This document shows, piece after piece, positions 50,274 through 61,880 of a DNA stretch of 64,000 nucleotides (its first letter is position 1; each line of letters starts with the position of its first letter). Source of the DNA: Cruorifilaria tuberocauda (taxonomy: Eukaryota > Nematoda > Chromadorea > Rhabditida > Onchocercidae). The position numbers were made by a program, and so were the translations under genes. The stretch covers positions 1 to 64,000 of the forward strand of contig JABVXU010000064.1 in the NCBI GenBank assembly GCA_013365365.1, read 5' to 3'. The notes below the pieces were generated by a model that was not told the origin of the DNA, did not search any database, and saw nothing but the letters and a program-made list of their open reading frames with translations.

Positions 50274-53200
50274 TTATCGATTATTCATTGATAATGGAAA
50301 AGAGTTTAGAAAATGCGGTTTTTTAGTTTTCAGATTTGCCCAGACTTGACGTTGCTCTTCATCTGATAAATGAAGCGTATTTGACACATTTCGTATTAGC
50401 TGCATTCGTTCTTCATCCGAACTAAAACGTTAATTTGTCAATCATCTTTTTAATTTTTCTAATCAAAATCTAATTTCATTTATTCCATAAAATTACAGCA
50501 AAAAATGATGAGGAAAAGATTTATATTTCTATAAAATATAATCTATCCATGAAGGAAAAATGATAAATCAATGATAATGTTATCGCAATATTCTTAGGTC
50601 TTCTTATATTCTATGATATTTTACAAAACAATATTTAAAATGAATTAGAATTCAAGATTTATTAATATCTAAATTTAATTTGTTAAATTAAATATTTTAT
50701 ATGATAATTGGAATAACGATTTTTTATGAAAATTTCACAAATATTAATTAATTATACCTAGTAAGATATTGTAGAAGAAGTCGTTTTATATGACTGAATG
50801 ATGGGAAATCAAGTTTTGTTTGTGATTCTAATGAATCATCAGAAGAAATACGATCAACTTTAGCTAGTGATTGCTTCAGCTTACTGATTCGGACTTGTTG
50901 GGCTCGTATTGCACGATCTCGATCAGCTATCATTCCTTCTAATTCAAACACTTTTGTTTGCCACTAAATTTCAACAAATTTTTATTACATATTAGTAGAG
51001 TTCAGGTGATATAAGTTACTATCAGACTTATTTGATAATAACTTATAAATTTTTATCATCTTTTTTTGCTCTCTTCCTTTTCGACATACTTTTCCCTCAC
51101 AAATGAATATAACAAAACAAAGCAAAACAAGAAAAAAAAAGTGATAGAAGAAAGTCTTTCTTACTCGTTGGACAATTTCTGAGATATTTTCACCATTTAA
51201 AATCATTTTTTGTAATTCAAGTTCTCTGGTAACATCATCAAGATCCATTGAAAGACGTTCACGCTCAATAGACCATTCTCGTTTCTCAAATTCAATCTGC
51301 AGAAGTCATTTTTATCACCAATATCATCGATATCTTAATATCAACTAATGTAGATTATGATTACTTCAAATAAAAATCATTATCATTTTGAAGTGTTTAA
51401 GAATTATTCATATATTTATAATTTATTTAACTTTCTTCTATATCAGTTCATCAATATTGTATGTACCTGTCGTGAAAGTGAAGCGTTTCTAACAAGCAAA
51501 CCATCACGTTCATTAATAACTTCTTGAAATTTTATCTGATTTTGATCAGATTCATCACTGTAATTTATGACTGTGAAGAGAAAGCATACTCAAAGTTATG
51601 ATAAAGTAAAAGAAATAAAATAATTAATGATAAATCTATTTAAGATACTATTTTGGTGAAGATAGACAATGTTAAACAACTTAATAAAATCTACTCATTG
51701 CTAATACTACAATAATAATAAGAGTAAGAATAATAATAATAATAATAAGTGATAAAGTTGAATTCAAGAAGAGTTGACCATATGGATGATAACCTTTTGC
51801 ATAGAAGTTTGATAAATTGAGAAATGTCTGAACCTCTGATCATATCACAAATAATCATTTCATTTTGTTATATCGAATCTTTTTTTTTTGCTTAATTTCA
51901 ATTTTCTAATTTTAATTTCTTTAATTTAATCAAAAAGTAAATTTAATGAATCATTAAACATAATAAGTGATAAGATTCTGATAAAGAATAAATTGTGCAA
52001 TTTAGATTAACACATTTTTCACTTAACAGTAGAAGAAATATTCTAGTTCATTGCTTTCATCTTATCCAAACTTCAGATTATTAAAGCAGAAGTTAGCAAA
52101 GAAATGAAAATAAACGAACCCAACAGATTCAATCACTGATTGCAATCTTCCGCAATTATATTCCAGAGCTCTAATCCGATCATACAACTTTCCAATTTCC
52201 AGATCTTTCTCATTAAGTCCATTCCGAACTATCCGCAATTGTCTGTCTTTCTTTTCGATGATATCGCATAATTCGTTCAATCGGTTCTTCATAGCTGCAT
52301 GCCTCTAAAAAGTTTAAATTTGTTTAATAATATCGCATTCTCCAAGCATGAAACATTTTTTTCCATTCATCTTTCCTATTGGCTGATTCCAATGCATCGA
52401 TCGATGCAATACAAAAATAACTAATCGAAATTTTGGTATTCATATTTTGATTGCTTAATTGTTTGACCGCCCATTTTGCTAAGCTTTTGGACATTACCGC
52501 AGCAAATTTCCGCTCTAGCAGGCTTTTTAACATTGTAAAAATTACCTTGTATCGATCGTTGACCCGCAAATTACTGCTTTCCTCACTTTTGCTTTCCTGT
52601 GATTGTTCATTTCTAAATAACAATGATCAAAATGCACGATCAAAAAATTAACTTTCAATTGAAAAACTTGCACTACCGTTCTAATATTGTCCGAGATTTT
52701 TGTTCATATGAAAAGATCGAAGAGATAAGTGTAAAGCAGAAGACATACTTTGCATATTTTGCATTAATTTCCGATCCTCTACCAACATTAGGTGTGGGAT
52801 AGAAGGATGATGTTGATGCTGATGTAACTGATATCGGTGTTGTTGACAGTTGCGCCACTGCAATATTATCATCCTTATTTATTCTATTCTAGCGTAAAAT
52901 AAAAGATAATTAGTAATTCATTGAATACTTGAATTTGTTAAGTTTTTGAAATAAACAATACTCATGGTTTTTATTCTAACATATCATGATTACGTATACA
53001 TCAAATACAATCACGTCAGATAGTTTATCTACCATCGAGGTACACGTTATCCACTTAGAAAATCTGCGCAATATCCAATCGGATTTCGTCAAGTGACCTT
53101 CCTTACAGAACGAATTAAAGAAAAGAGACAAATTTTAAAGCATTTATGAAGAATGAACGATTTCCCCAAATAGTTTATTGCTTTTAACCGGAATTAATTT

Positions 53201-53697
53201 AATTCAGAGTTTTTGTTGATAGGAAAAAAAATCTACCGCTGGTTGAATCATCAATCAAATCAGAATCATCAACTGTAAGGCGTTCACTTGACTGATCATA
53301 ATTCGATTGCAGAATCTGTAAAATAAAAAAAAAAATTTATTATTTATTTTAAACTATAACTCAAACAAATTAGTAAATTCAATTACTTGTTTTTATTCTT
53401 CCTTTATTTGAAGGCTATAAATTAGTTTCATAGAAAATAATTGATAACTTTTATGAAATTTTAAAATTATTTAACAAAATATGCAAAAGACAATAAACTA
53501 ACCGGTGTGATTTGACTTGAAAGTCGATCAGAATCATCCGAAGATTGCCTATTTGCTTCAAAACATTCATCTGAGTAAGAATAAGATAATTTTACTGGTT
53601 TGTTATATAATCTATCCTCAACAGTATTATCACATGGTAGTGATAAAACGATTCGCTCGTCAATTCTCTTATCGCTTTGGTTTCCTCCTTCATACAT
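50274..53697 (-). CDS. Coiled-coil protein with C-terminal GRIP-like domain, 9 exons
   Basis: Exons in transcript order: 53697-53503, 53315-53237, 52857-52749, 52612-52546, 52304-52120, 51557-51467, 51296-51165, 50963-50758 and 50421-50274. Phases join to 403 residues. The N-terminal half is polar and Ser/Asp-rich. Residues about 155-330 are Glu/Arg/Lys/Leu heptad-like coiled coil. Residues about 338-385 (SFSHIKRLLLQYL, then EERMQLIRNV and LSDEEQ) follow the GRIP domain pattern that binds Arl1/Arf-like GTPases on the trans-Golgi, except that the key Tyr is His344. The start is chosen because TTTTCAG, a possible spliced-leader or 3' splice acceptor, lies 17 bases upstream at 53,715-53,721. A longer isoform (466 aa) is possible through 52355-52545. 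A tethering golgin is the best guess; GRIP-unrelated coiled coil is the alternative. Confidence 0.7.
52355..52545 (-). CDS. Possible alternative coding extension of golgin-like exon 4
   Basis: Downstream of the GTAATT donor after Lys150, the frame stays open for 73 codons with protein-like, less AT-rich sequence (LLERKFAAVMSKSLAKWAV..., EWKKMF). A weaker donor GTTTCA at 52,354-52,353 paired with the acceptor TTTTAGAG (exon resuming at 52,302) keeps frame and yields 466 residues. Reading straight through instead ends at TAA (52,324-52,326), giving a 223-residue product without coiled coil or GRIP domain. Confidence 0.45.
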
Positions 53698-54845
53698 CTC
53701 TCGATTTATAATCGCTGAAAATGGATTGTTTAAAAGTAAGATTAGATCTACAATTACTGGTCGAAAAATGAACGAGTCAGATCAATTCAAAAAGTGTATC
53801 TCTAATTCAATGTAAGTCAAAAAACAAATAAAAAAAAGTAAGCAAAAGTAAATAAAAATCTCAATGGAAAAAAACGTAGCTTCATCTTTTGCAGCAATAA
53901 AAAGAAGCTATGATTTTGTGTCACTTAACCTACATAGTACCTACCAATCATTATTTCAAGTTTTGCAATTGTCAAATTTCAAAAAATTTCTTTGAAAAGA
54001 AAAAAGTGTGAAACATCAATTGGCAAAATAATTAATTCTTAGGAAAGTAAAAATGAAGTAAGTAATTCATGCATAATAGGCTAATTTGATATAGAAGAAA
54101 TTATATTTGATTGAAGAATTGTGCAAGCAGTATATATATTAGACACGAATATCAGAAAGGATCTCAATTAAGAATTTCGAAAGTTATTAGCATTTATTTT
54201 ACTTTTCGAATTTTACATAATTTTCGAAATATAATAAATATATCGTATTAATATTAAAATAATAAATACTAATGAAATGCTAAAATTCTTTAAATATTTT
54301 TTTGCTAATTCAGTACTTTTAAATTACAGTTCAATTTTTTGTAAAGAGTTTTCAAATACAGTCTTTTACTAATGCAACCGGATTTTCCGCTTCCAATGCA
54401 AATAACTTTGTCGAGATAAATTTGAATTTATATAAAAAGCTACCTGTTATCATTTTTAACTTACCCTACGTCTTTGTTCAAATTCATTAACTGCTATTAA
54501 TTATCAAAGTGATAATGATAAAAATTAATTCAATTTCTTGAATATTAACAAGGAATAAGGAGAAGGATGTAGGTTGAATTAACATAAAATTAATATTACT
54601 TCTAATTGAAAACAGTTAAGGATATAAATTTTTGAAATTCTTCTCCTAATAATAACTTTATATCTTCCTAAGTTTTCATGGATTTAGGTAAAATTTCAGC
54701 ATATATATTGATAAATTATAGTAATTTTAGTATAAGTAATGATGTATATGATGAATTTTATGTTTTCATTGAATTATTAAATTGAAAAATAAAATCAAAT
54801 TTCAGTTCAGCAATGTAACAATTTTGCAGGAAAAAAGAGATGCAA

Positions 54846-54922
54846 AAAATTAAATTAGATTAAATTAAGTTAAAATGAAATGTAATGAAATGAAATGAAA
54901 TGTAATGGAATGGAATGAAACG
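54846..54922. repeat. Pentameric (TGAAA/TGGAA)n repeat
   Basis: TTAAAT/TTAGAT units grade into about ten TGAAA, TGTAA and TGGAA pentamers. Confidence 0.8.
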
Positions 54923-56251
54923 AGAAGTTTATCAGTAAGAAACTTGAAACAAACGGTTCAAATAATTGACATCACCATTGTTATCATTTGGAGAATTGAT
55001 AGATGAAATTTTTACTGGTAAATTCAGAAGTGCCAATTACGCCATACAGTGAATCATTCATTGTATAAGGACGCTATTTTTCCACAGTTTGGAAGGCGCA
55101 AAATTTATTGACGTCGTTGCAAAACAAGTTTAATTTTTATAATATCAATTTGTTAGAAAAATTATTGAGAAAGTTAAACTTTTCCTTTCTTTCTTTTCCT
55201 TCCTTCGCATATTATCCAGAACAAGATTATTTGTTGAAAATAAAATCAATTCTAAGTGACAAAAAAATAAGTTAAAATAATTTGAAAAGAATTACGGAAA
55301 GTTTTTTTTTTTTCCTTTTTTGCTTATTTCCATAAAAACTTGAAAGAATGAATAAAGTAAAGAAGTAGCAATGAATTATGTAAAATTGAAATATCTTTAA
55401 TGTTTTAATTTATAAATAATATACTTTTTTCTCTGAAGAATTTTTAATGAGAATGCTTGAAAGAGCTATTCAACAATTTGAACTTTACTTCCATTTGAAA
55501 TTTTTTTTTCTTTCAAGCTTCTCAATATTCTCTTTTACTTTAAATTTGAGTAATTTTAATATGATTTGTAACAAATCGATAATCATTCAAGTAATCAAAA
55601 AAAAAAGAAGACAGGTAAAATAAAACAAAACGAAAGGATTTTTGATGAAGAAATGGAATGAATGAGCTGGTTCTGATGCAAACACGCTTAATGCTGGCTG
55701 ACAAATTATTGAAATCACACAATGTGTTGAAATTGTTTGATGATATAGTGAAGAAACATAATGAAAATGACTATTGTTGATAAGATAGACTCGTTTCTCC
55801 TACTACGTTGAAGAATTTCAACAAATAGCACAACAAAAAGTAGTTGTAACAACCATCCTAATGAATAATGATGATAAATTTGAAATATACCTGTATGGAT
55901 CTGTATTATGTATGTGAATGTACGTGTATGTTATCGTATCGGTCTGTGTATGTAAATACATATATATGTATTATTCATTAAGCTTTGTAAAAAGCTTTTA
56001 TCCTGATGATTAATTCAATAATTTAAACAAAGTCTAAAATTAACTATTTTGGAAGATTTTTTCGTTCAAAATGAAAAATTGTGCTTTCAAATTATTCCAA
56101 AAAAAATAGTATAAGAAAAATTGGTATAAAAATTATTTTTGATTTGAATAAAAAGTTGCGATGAAGTAGAAGCATTGCAAGAAATGTAGCATTAATATGA
56201 AATATGTTGCTTTTCTTAAACCCTATCCTATTTCTCTTGCTTCCATTTTCT

Positions 56252-56280
56252 CCCCCGCTCCCCCGCTTCCCCGCTCTCCC
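56252..56280 (-). repeat. C-rich block; G-quadruplex-type motif on the minus strand
   Basis: Four cytosine runs (5, 5, 4 and 3) are separated by 3-, 4- and 5-base linkers on the plus strand. The minus strand therefore satisfies the G3+N1-7 four-tract pattern. It is exceptional in this AT-rich window and lies between two divergent genes. Confidence 0.8.
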
Positions 56281-56407
56281 GCTTTCTTGCTTTCCTACTC
56301 CATCGTTTGATTCCAATCCCATTGCTTTTACTATTTCATTTCATCTCATTTCCAATAAACAACATCGAAATGTGTTTATCTGAGCATATTTTCAACCCAG
56401 ATGACTA

Positions 56408-56432
56408 ACATTCCATTCCATTCCATCCCATC
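56408..56432. repeat. Pentameric (TTCCA)n repeat
   Basis: Five pentamer units, ATTCC then ATCCC, opposite in orientation to the TGGAA units 1.5 kb upstream. Confidence 0.8.
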
Positions 56433-58951
56433 CAAATGAGAAGCTAATTTTCAAAATTCCTATTAGCTTCTTCTATTGGAATGATTAGTATCTGCCAAAC
56501 GCGTTTCACATTCCAGACAATCCAAGCAGTCATTCTTTTATCTATTTGAATTCTGCTATTTAAACAAAGGAAAAATGGATATATGTAAGAGACAAGCTTA
56601 ATATCATCAACACTCAAAGAAAATTAGTATGAATTATTTTAATTAACAGTTGTCATTTTCATATATAATCTGTACTAATTTACAATTGTCAAGTAAATTA
56701 CTACAAGTTATTATTAAAAAGGATAGTATATATTTAGATGTATGCACGCATGCAAAGATAGGATCGAGGGTTAACGGCAAACAGGTCATTTATCTTGAAA
56801 GTATTGATGACGATTAAAAGTAATTTATACATCATAATCTAAATCACGGATTTAATCTTGTAGTTTGATAATTACTATCATAACTTTTTCTTAAGGACAA
56901 TGTATAACAATGACTATTATGCCGTAAAACAAGACAGGTAGAATTTATATAACAGATTTTGTAATGTAAATGAGTTTGATAAGTTGTATCAAGCATTTAC
57001 TTGCGAAAATATTTACAATCTTATTATGCATAGGTAACATGGAGAAACATATATCATATCGAATTAAGAACTAATTATGATTGGTTAAATTTTATTTCGG
57101 ATAAATATACGAAATATGAAATATGAAAGTGATAAATGATAAATTTCCCTTTGCATTGATCAGAATAAAATTCATCCAAATATATCCATTTAAACAGACA
57201 TTTTCAAAATTGTAAAATATACAAAACTATATGATTAAAAGATAAAATAGTTTTGGATGGAAAGAAAAGGAAATGATATATAGAAGATAAAGTTCATGGT
57301 TATAGTCTCTGCAATTTGCGGTGAATTACGATGAATTGTGTGTGTGTATTGATAAGAAGTATTGATAAGATGATCGAATCAAATAATCGCTTTCATCATC
57401 GTTGTAAATACCAGTCATTGAGGTTTTGCAAAATTTCGCGGAAATTGTAATAGCAGCGAAACATTCTTAGAATTCGATGTAATAACCGGTCCAAATGGTT
57501 TCGTTTCAACGAACGTTGCAATTAGGAACGCTGCAAACAGCAACGAGAACCCGCCAAGGTATATTAAATTAAAGGAGTAAACTATGGTTAAATTTCATCT
57601 TATATTGAAAATCACTTAATACTTGTTGATGAATCTTTCATCTTATCGTTTAGCTTAAAAATTTCTTAGGTAAAATTGAATTTTGCTATTTTAATCTTGA
57701 ATATATCTTGAAAATTTTAATATTACATTCTAATATTTTAATATTATAAAATGTTCATAATACTCAATATATCTGGCAAAATGTTTCTGGCAAAAATTTT
57801 TATTTTGCTTTTAGAAAGTGAAATAACGAATAGGAACAGTGGAAAGATAATTAATGGAAAATGATAAATTTGTCCATTCAAATGGTAAATTTTGTTGATA
57901 AATGTATCAGAGTAGCTCATAAATTCAGAATTCAGAATAGTAGCTCATATTCAAAAACTCTTAAAAAATAGTTTATAGTATTAAAAGCTTAAAATATGTC
58001 AAGCTGTACATACTAGTATATTTAAAAGTAAAGAAAAAAGAAAAATTGAGTACTTAGTTAAATTGATTAGAAAAGTTTGAAAGAGAAATTACGGAATTTT
58101 AATAAATACATTTTTTTTTTCATGATTAACATTCTCACCCATTCAAACATTTTTTGATTTTTGATACGTAGAATTATGATTTAAATCAAAAATTCTTTTT
58201 TTTTCTAATTAACTTACTTAATAAGTAAGGAAATAATGGATAAATTAAATAAGTACATTAACAGATGAATAACAGCAGTATATGAACAAGTTATCAAAAG
58301 TTGTGATATGGTGAAAATGAATTAATGAAACAGTCTTCTGGTAATACTGTGGATGAATGCTTGGAATAACTGATCGAATTACTTCATTTATATTACTTTA
58401 GCATATTTCATTACAATGAATTTATTGCTAAAATAATATTTAACATGTTTATCAATGAATTATTTGTGATTTTCATTTAATATTAACATTCGAGATTAAG
58501 GAGATTAATTTTATTTCTTTGAAAAATCTAAAATTTTGCTTTTCATTAAAAAAATTGTTTCTCAGATTAAATAATGTTAATACCAGTGATGTTGTAAATG
58601 TTCGTTGAAGTGAGGAGAGAGATGTAGCATGGCAACTATACAATAGACCACATGTGAGTAAATATCTATACATTTCAGATAATTTCATTGTAATTAATAA
58701 CCAATGTACTTAATATTGTCTTAGTTTTGATTACTACTTCAAATTTCACTTAGAAATCTAATTCACAAACTCATTCTCAAGCAATAGTTACAATTAAATT
58801 ACTTTAATGATGGTATGAAGCTGTTAAAATAGCAAATCCTCTTTGAACAAAGATTTGCAAGAGCTGCATAATGTTTTCAGAAAGCTTCAGTTTAGTATCC
58901 CCTTGATTTTTCCCTTCGACGGGTATTCTGGGCGGGTGCACTACGTTCGTT

Positions 58952-61880
58952 ATGAGTTTAAATTCGGAATTATTTCGATTACCGGATCGTTCATCAGGAC
59001 AACATAACATGACAATACGAGAACTTTGTGACAACGATGATATGGCAACAAGCATTATCGTTGATCCGGTTCTCGGTTTTCGCACTCATAAAATGAATCT
59101 TCAGTGAGTATAGTTATTGATTGCTTCAAGATAATCCAATGATCATTAAAATATTAGATTAAAGTTGCTAAAATGCTTGATCAGGTTGACATTACTAAAC
59201 TGCTGAAACACTTGACTTTATAGATAAATATGACCAGATAAACACCATAAAAGAAGTACAATTCATATTCTCTTCGAACAAATTTTATCAGCCAAAAAAA
59301 TCAGAAAGTATTATTAACCAAGTTCATTCTTGTACTTCAAATTTACTGACACTGCTTACAGTTACCGCCCTCCGCAACCTGAAGAACAAACCGAACTGAA
59401 AAATATATTGAAAAAATACAAGGAGGATCAGGATTTGTGCGAAGCGATTCAGGATATTTTTCATGTGAACACAGTAACAAGATTCTTGAAACGACGAACA
59501 CTAAAGCAACAGCTTGCTTTCCGTGATCACGTAAGTCTTATCTTTTGAATTCTTCATTTCATCAACCATAATGGTATGGAAATAGTATAACAATTTTCTC
59601 CCATTTCCAGCTTTTGCGATTTATGCGAATGTTCTCCAATGATGCAGGCTTTACAGTTCGAGCATGCTATCGTTACAAAACGGAAAATCGTCTTGGTGGA
59701 ATGTTAATTGCTACGAAGCCATGGTACATATAACTTTTTGTTGAAATTCATTTGGAATTCGTTTGAGTTCATCAGTAAACCTTCTCAATGATTTTGGACT
59801 AAAAAAATCATTACCCAGATAGCCTATAATAGTTTTAATTTATATTAAATAGTACAGCAGTCTTTATTTCTACGCTGCACATTAATTTTAATTATCGTAC
59901 ATAACGAAAGAGTTTAAAATCCATCTTTACTTTAATTACTTCAGGCAAAAAGGTGATGTGATTGGCAGTTTAGTCGGTGTCATTGGTGATCTTAGTCGCC
60001 AAGAAGAATCTGAACTTCTGCGAAAAGATGTCAATGATTTTTCTGTCATGTATAGTACAAGGTATGAGATTTATTTCATTGCTGATCTCTTTGGTTACCA
60101 TAACCTCATTATCCATAATAATTACAGAAAACAACGAGCTCAATTATGGCTTGGTCCTGCTGCTTATATTAATCACGACTGTTATCCCAATTGTAAATTT
60201 GTTCCAAATAGCTATGCAGCGGTTGTACAGGTATTTATCAATTATTCAATCTATGGGATTATGCAAGCAGTTTTTTTTAACTGTCAGGTTCAAGTAGCAA
60301 ATTATGAATTGCATTCAATTTCAGGTGCTTCGAGACATTACTCTAGGAGAAGAAATTACAGCTTATTATGGCGATAACTTTTTTGGCGACAACAACAGTC
60401 GTTGTGAATGTTTAACTTGTGAGCGGTATGTTTACCTTTTTTCCACGATTCGTATTTTACGCCTTTCCTACGTTTTGCTTTCTCCACCATTTTAGGTTTC
60501 ACTCCGTTTATAATGGTGGCCCGTATGCAATCCTGACACGATTTTTATCATCTTCGTTTCTTACTGTGTAGACCTATTTATACCCGGAGAACAATCGCTT
60601 AATCAAGGTTTGTGATTTTTTTAGGGGTTTTAGACTTGTGGGTAATAAACATCGTTTTGCAGAGCTTGCAAAGGTATTTTCACAAGTTTGCCGGTATCGA
60701 CTTCTTCGTTAGAAAAAAGCAGTGATGAGTCAAAAGAATCGCGTAGAAGTTATAAATTTCGTAGAACGGATTCAAGACTCTGCCGTTATGTATCACAATC
60801 AAATCAACCGAACTCAGGAATGACACTTCGTCGACATACTATCGCTGCTTTTCAGGATGTACCTCATCGTTTCTCAGCTGAAGGTATGTGTCTTTGCAAT
60901 GCAGGACATATACTTAGCACTAAATAATGTCTCCTGGGAATTTGAAGTGAATGATTTGAGAAACAATACATATATTTTCAGGACTGCAAACGAAAGATTC
61001 TATGAACAATTCAAAAAAAAGAAAAGTGAATAATGGCCATTGTGTTACTAAAAATCAGCAGAGGCTTAATAGGCGTACTATAAAAGCGTCTTCGTCTGCA
61101 TCTTCATCTTCATGCTCTAACGCGCCCAGCATGCAGGCTTGCATGAACACTTCACCGTATGTGATTATGAATAGTGCAAAGGCGGATAATTCTGGAGCTA
61201 AAAAGCATTCACAGCAGATCGGTTTGAATACAACAAATAATTTGGACCGGATAAGCAAACCTCGTGTATGCCAAATTGTAAAACAACGAAGGTCAGCAAA
61301 GAGTGATGAGTCTGCAAATCGCCCTAAGAGGCTAAATAATCGATCGTCTAACCAGTCGAGTAAAAAACCGCGTACATCGCAGAATAATTTGCAAATTCTT
61401 GCTGCTGTTGCCAGTAGCGTGAGCTTTATTGATAGATCTCATTTGATGTCTTTATCACAAGATTCTCTCAGCTGCATTGATGATAATGACGTTAAGAATG
61501 ATCAATACCCTAATGATGTGGAATTTCAAACAGCTTCTAATTATTGCAATGACTGCAAGTTTGGTTTGAATAGCGGTGCTGCAGAAATTGAGAGTCGTTC
61601 ACGTTCTGAATCCGAGAGCTTGGAGAATTGTTCTGATAATGTGATTTCAACTGTTTTTGATGAAATTGGGTGTTATGAAGATGATGTTTATGACAACATT
61701 TCGGAAACCGGTCTAGATAAGGACATGAATTACAGCAAAACTGAAAAACCTGTAAATAAGGTTCAATACAATAATGTTTCGGAAGCAAATTTAGATGGTA
61801 TTCACAGGAGACGCAAAGTCAAAGTTCATCCTTATTATAAAATCGCTTTCCACAGTCTACTGACGCCTACTTCTGGATAA
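58952..61880 (+). CDS. set-4: SUV4-20-type histone H4 lysine-20 methyltransferase, 8 exons
   Basis: Exons 58952-59103, 59362-59530, 59611-59723, 59945-60061, 60128-60230, 60325-60425, 60663-60883 and 60982-61880 join to 624 residues. The N-terminus [19 protein letters not shown]...THKMN is the SUV4-20 helical domain start. Residues 145-252 are the SET core: [27 protein letters not shown] (190-202, cofactor/active-site block), [19 protein letters not shown] (226-239) and post-SET CECLTC (Cys245, 247, 250, zinc ligands). After ER-ACKGIF the rest is a Ser/Asn-rich tail with the nuclear-import-like KKRKV at 337-341. SUV4-20 enzymes di- and trimethylate H4K20 in chromatin. The start is supported by an in-frame stop about 50 bases upstream. 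Exon 7 was placed by matching phase 2 and the family GAF/GIF motif. Confidence 0.92.

Larger units (their letters stand above)
53698..58951. other. Head-to-head intergenic region
   Basis: 5.3 kb between the divergent golgin-like and SET genes, so it must contain both promoters unless distant leader exons exist. It includes pentamer repeats (54,846-54,922 and 56,408-56,432), a C-rich block (56,252-56,280) and otherwise AT-rich DNA. Open frames here are short and show no domain. Confidence 0.6.

Noticed and set aside
50985..51164. Continuation of the golgin-like exon past Arg286 (Phe-rich reading)
   Set aside because: A GTAAGA donor and a phase-compatible next exon make this an intron; the read-through is Phe/Lys-rich noise.
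60496..60660. Exon of the SET gene starting RFHSVYNGG
   Set aside because: It reaches a stop after 26 residues and breaks the family post-SET pattern. Joining 60,425 to 60,663 gives CERACKGIF, which fits SUV4-20.
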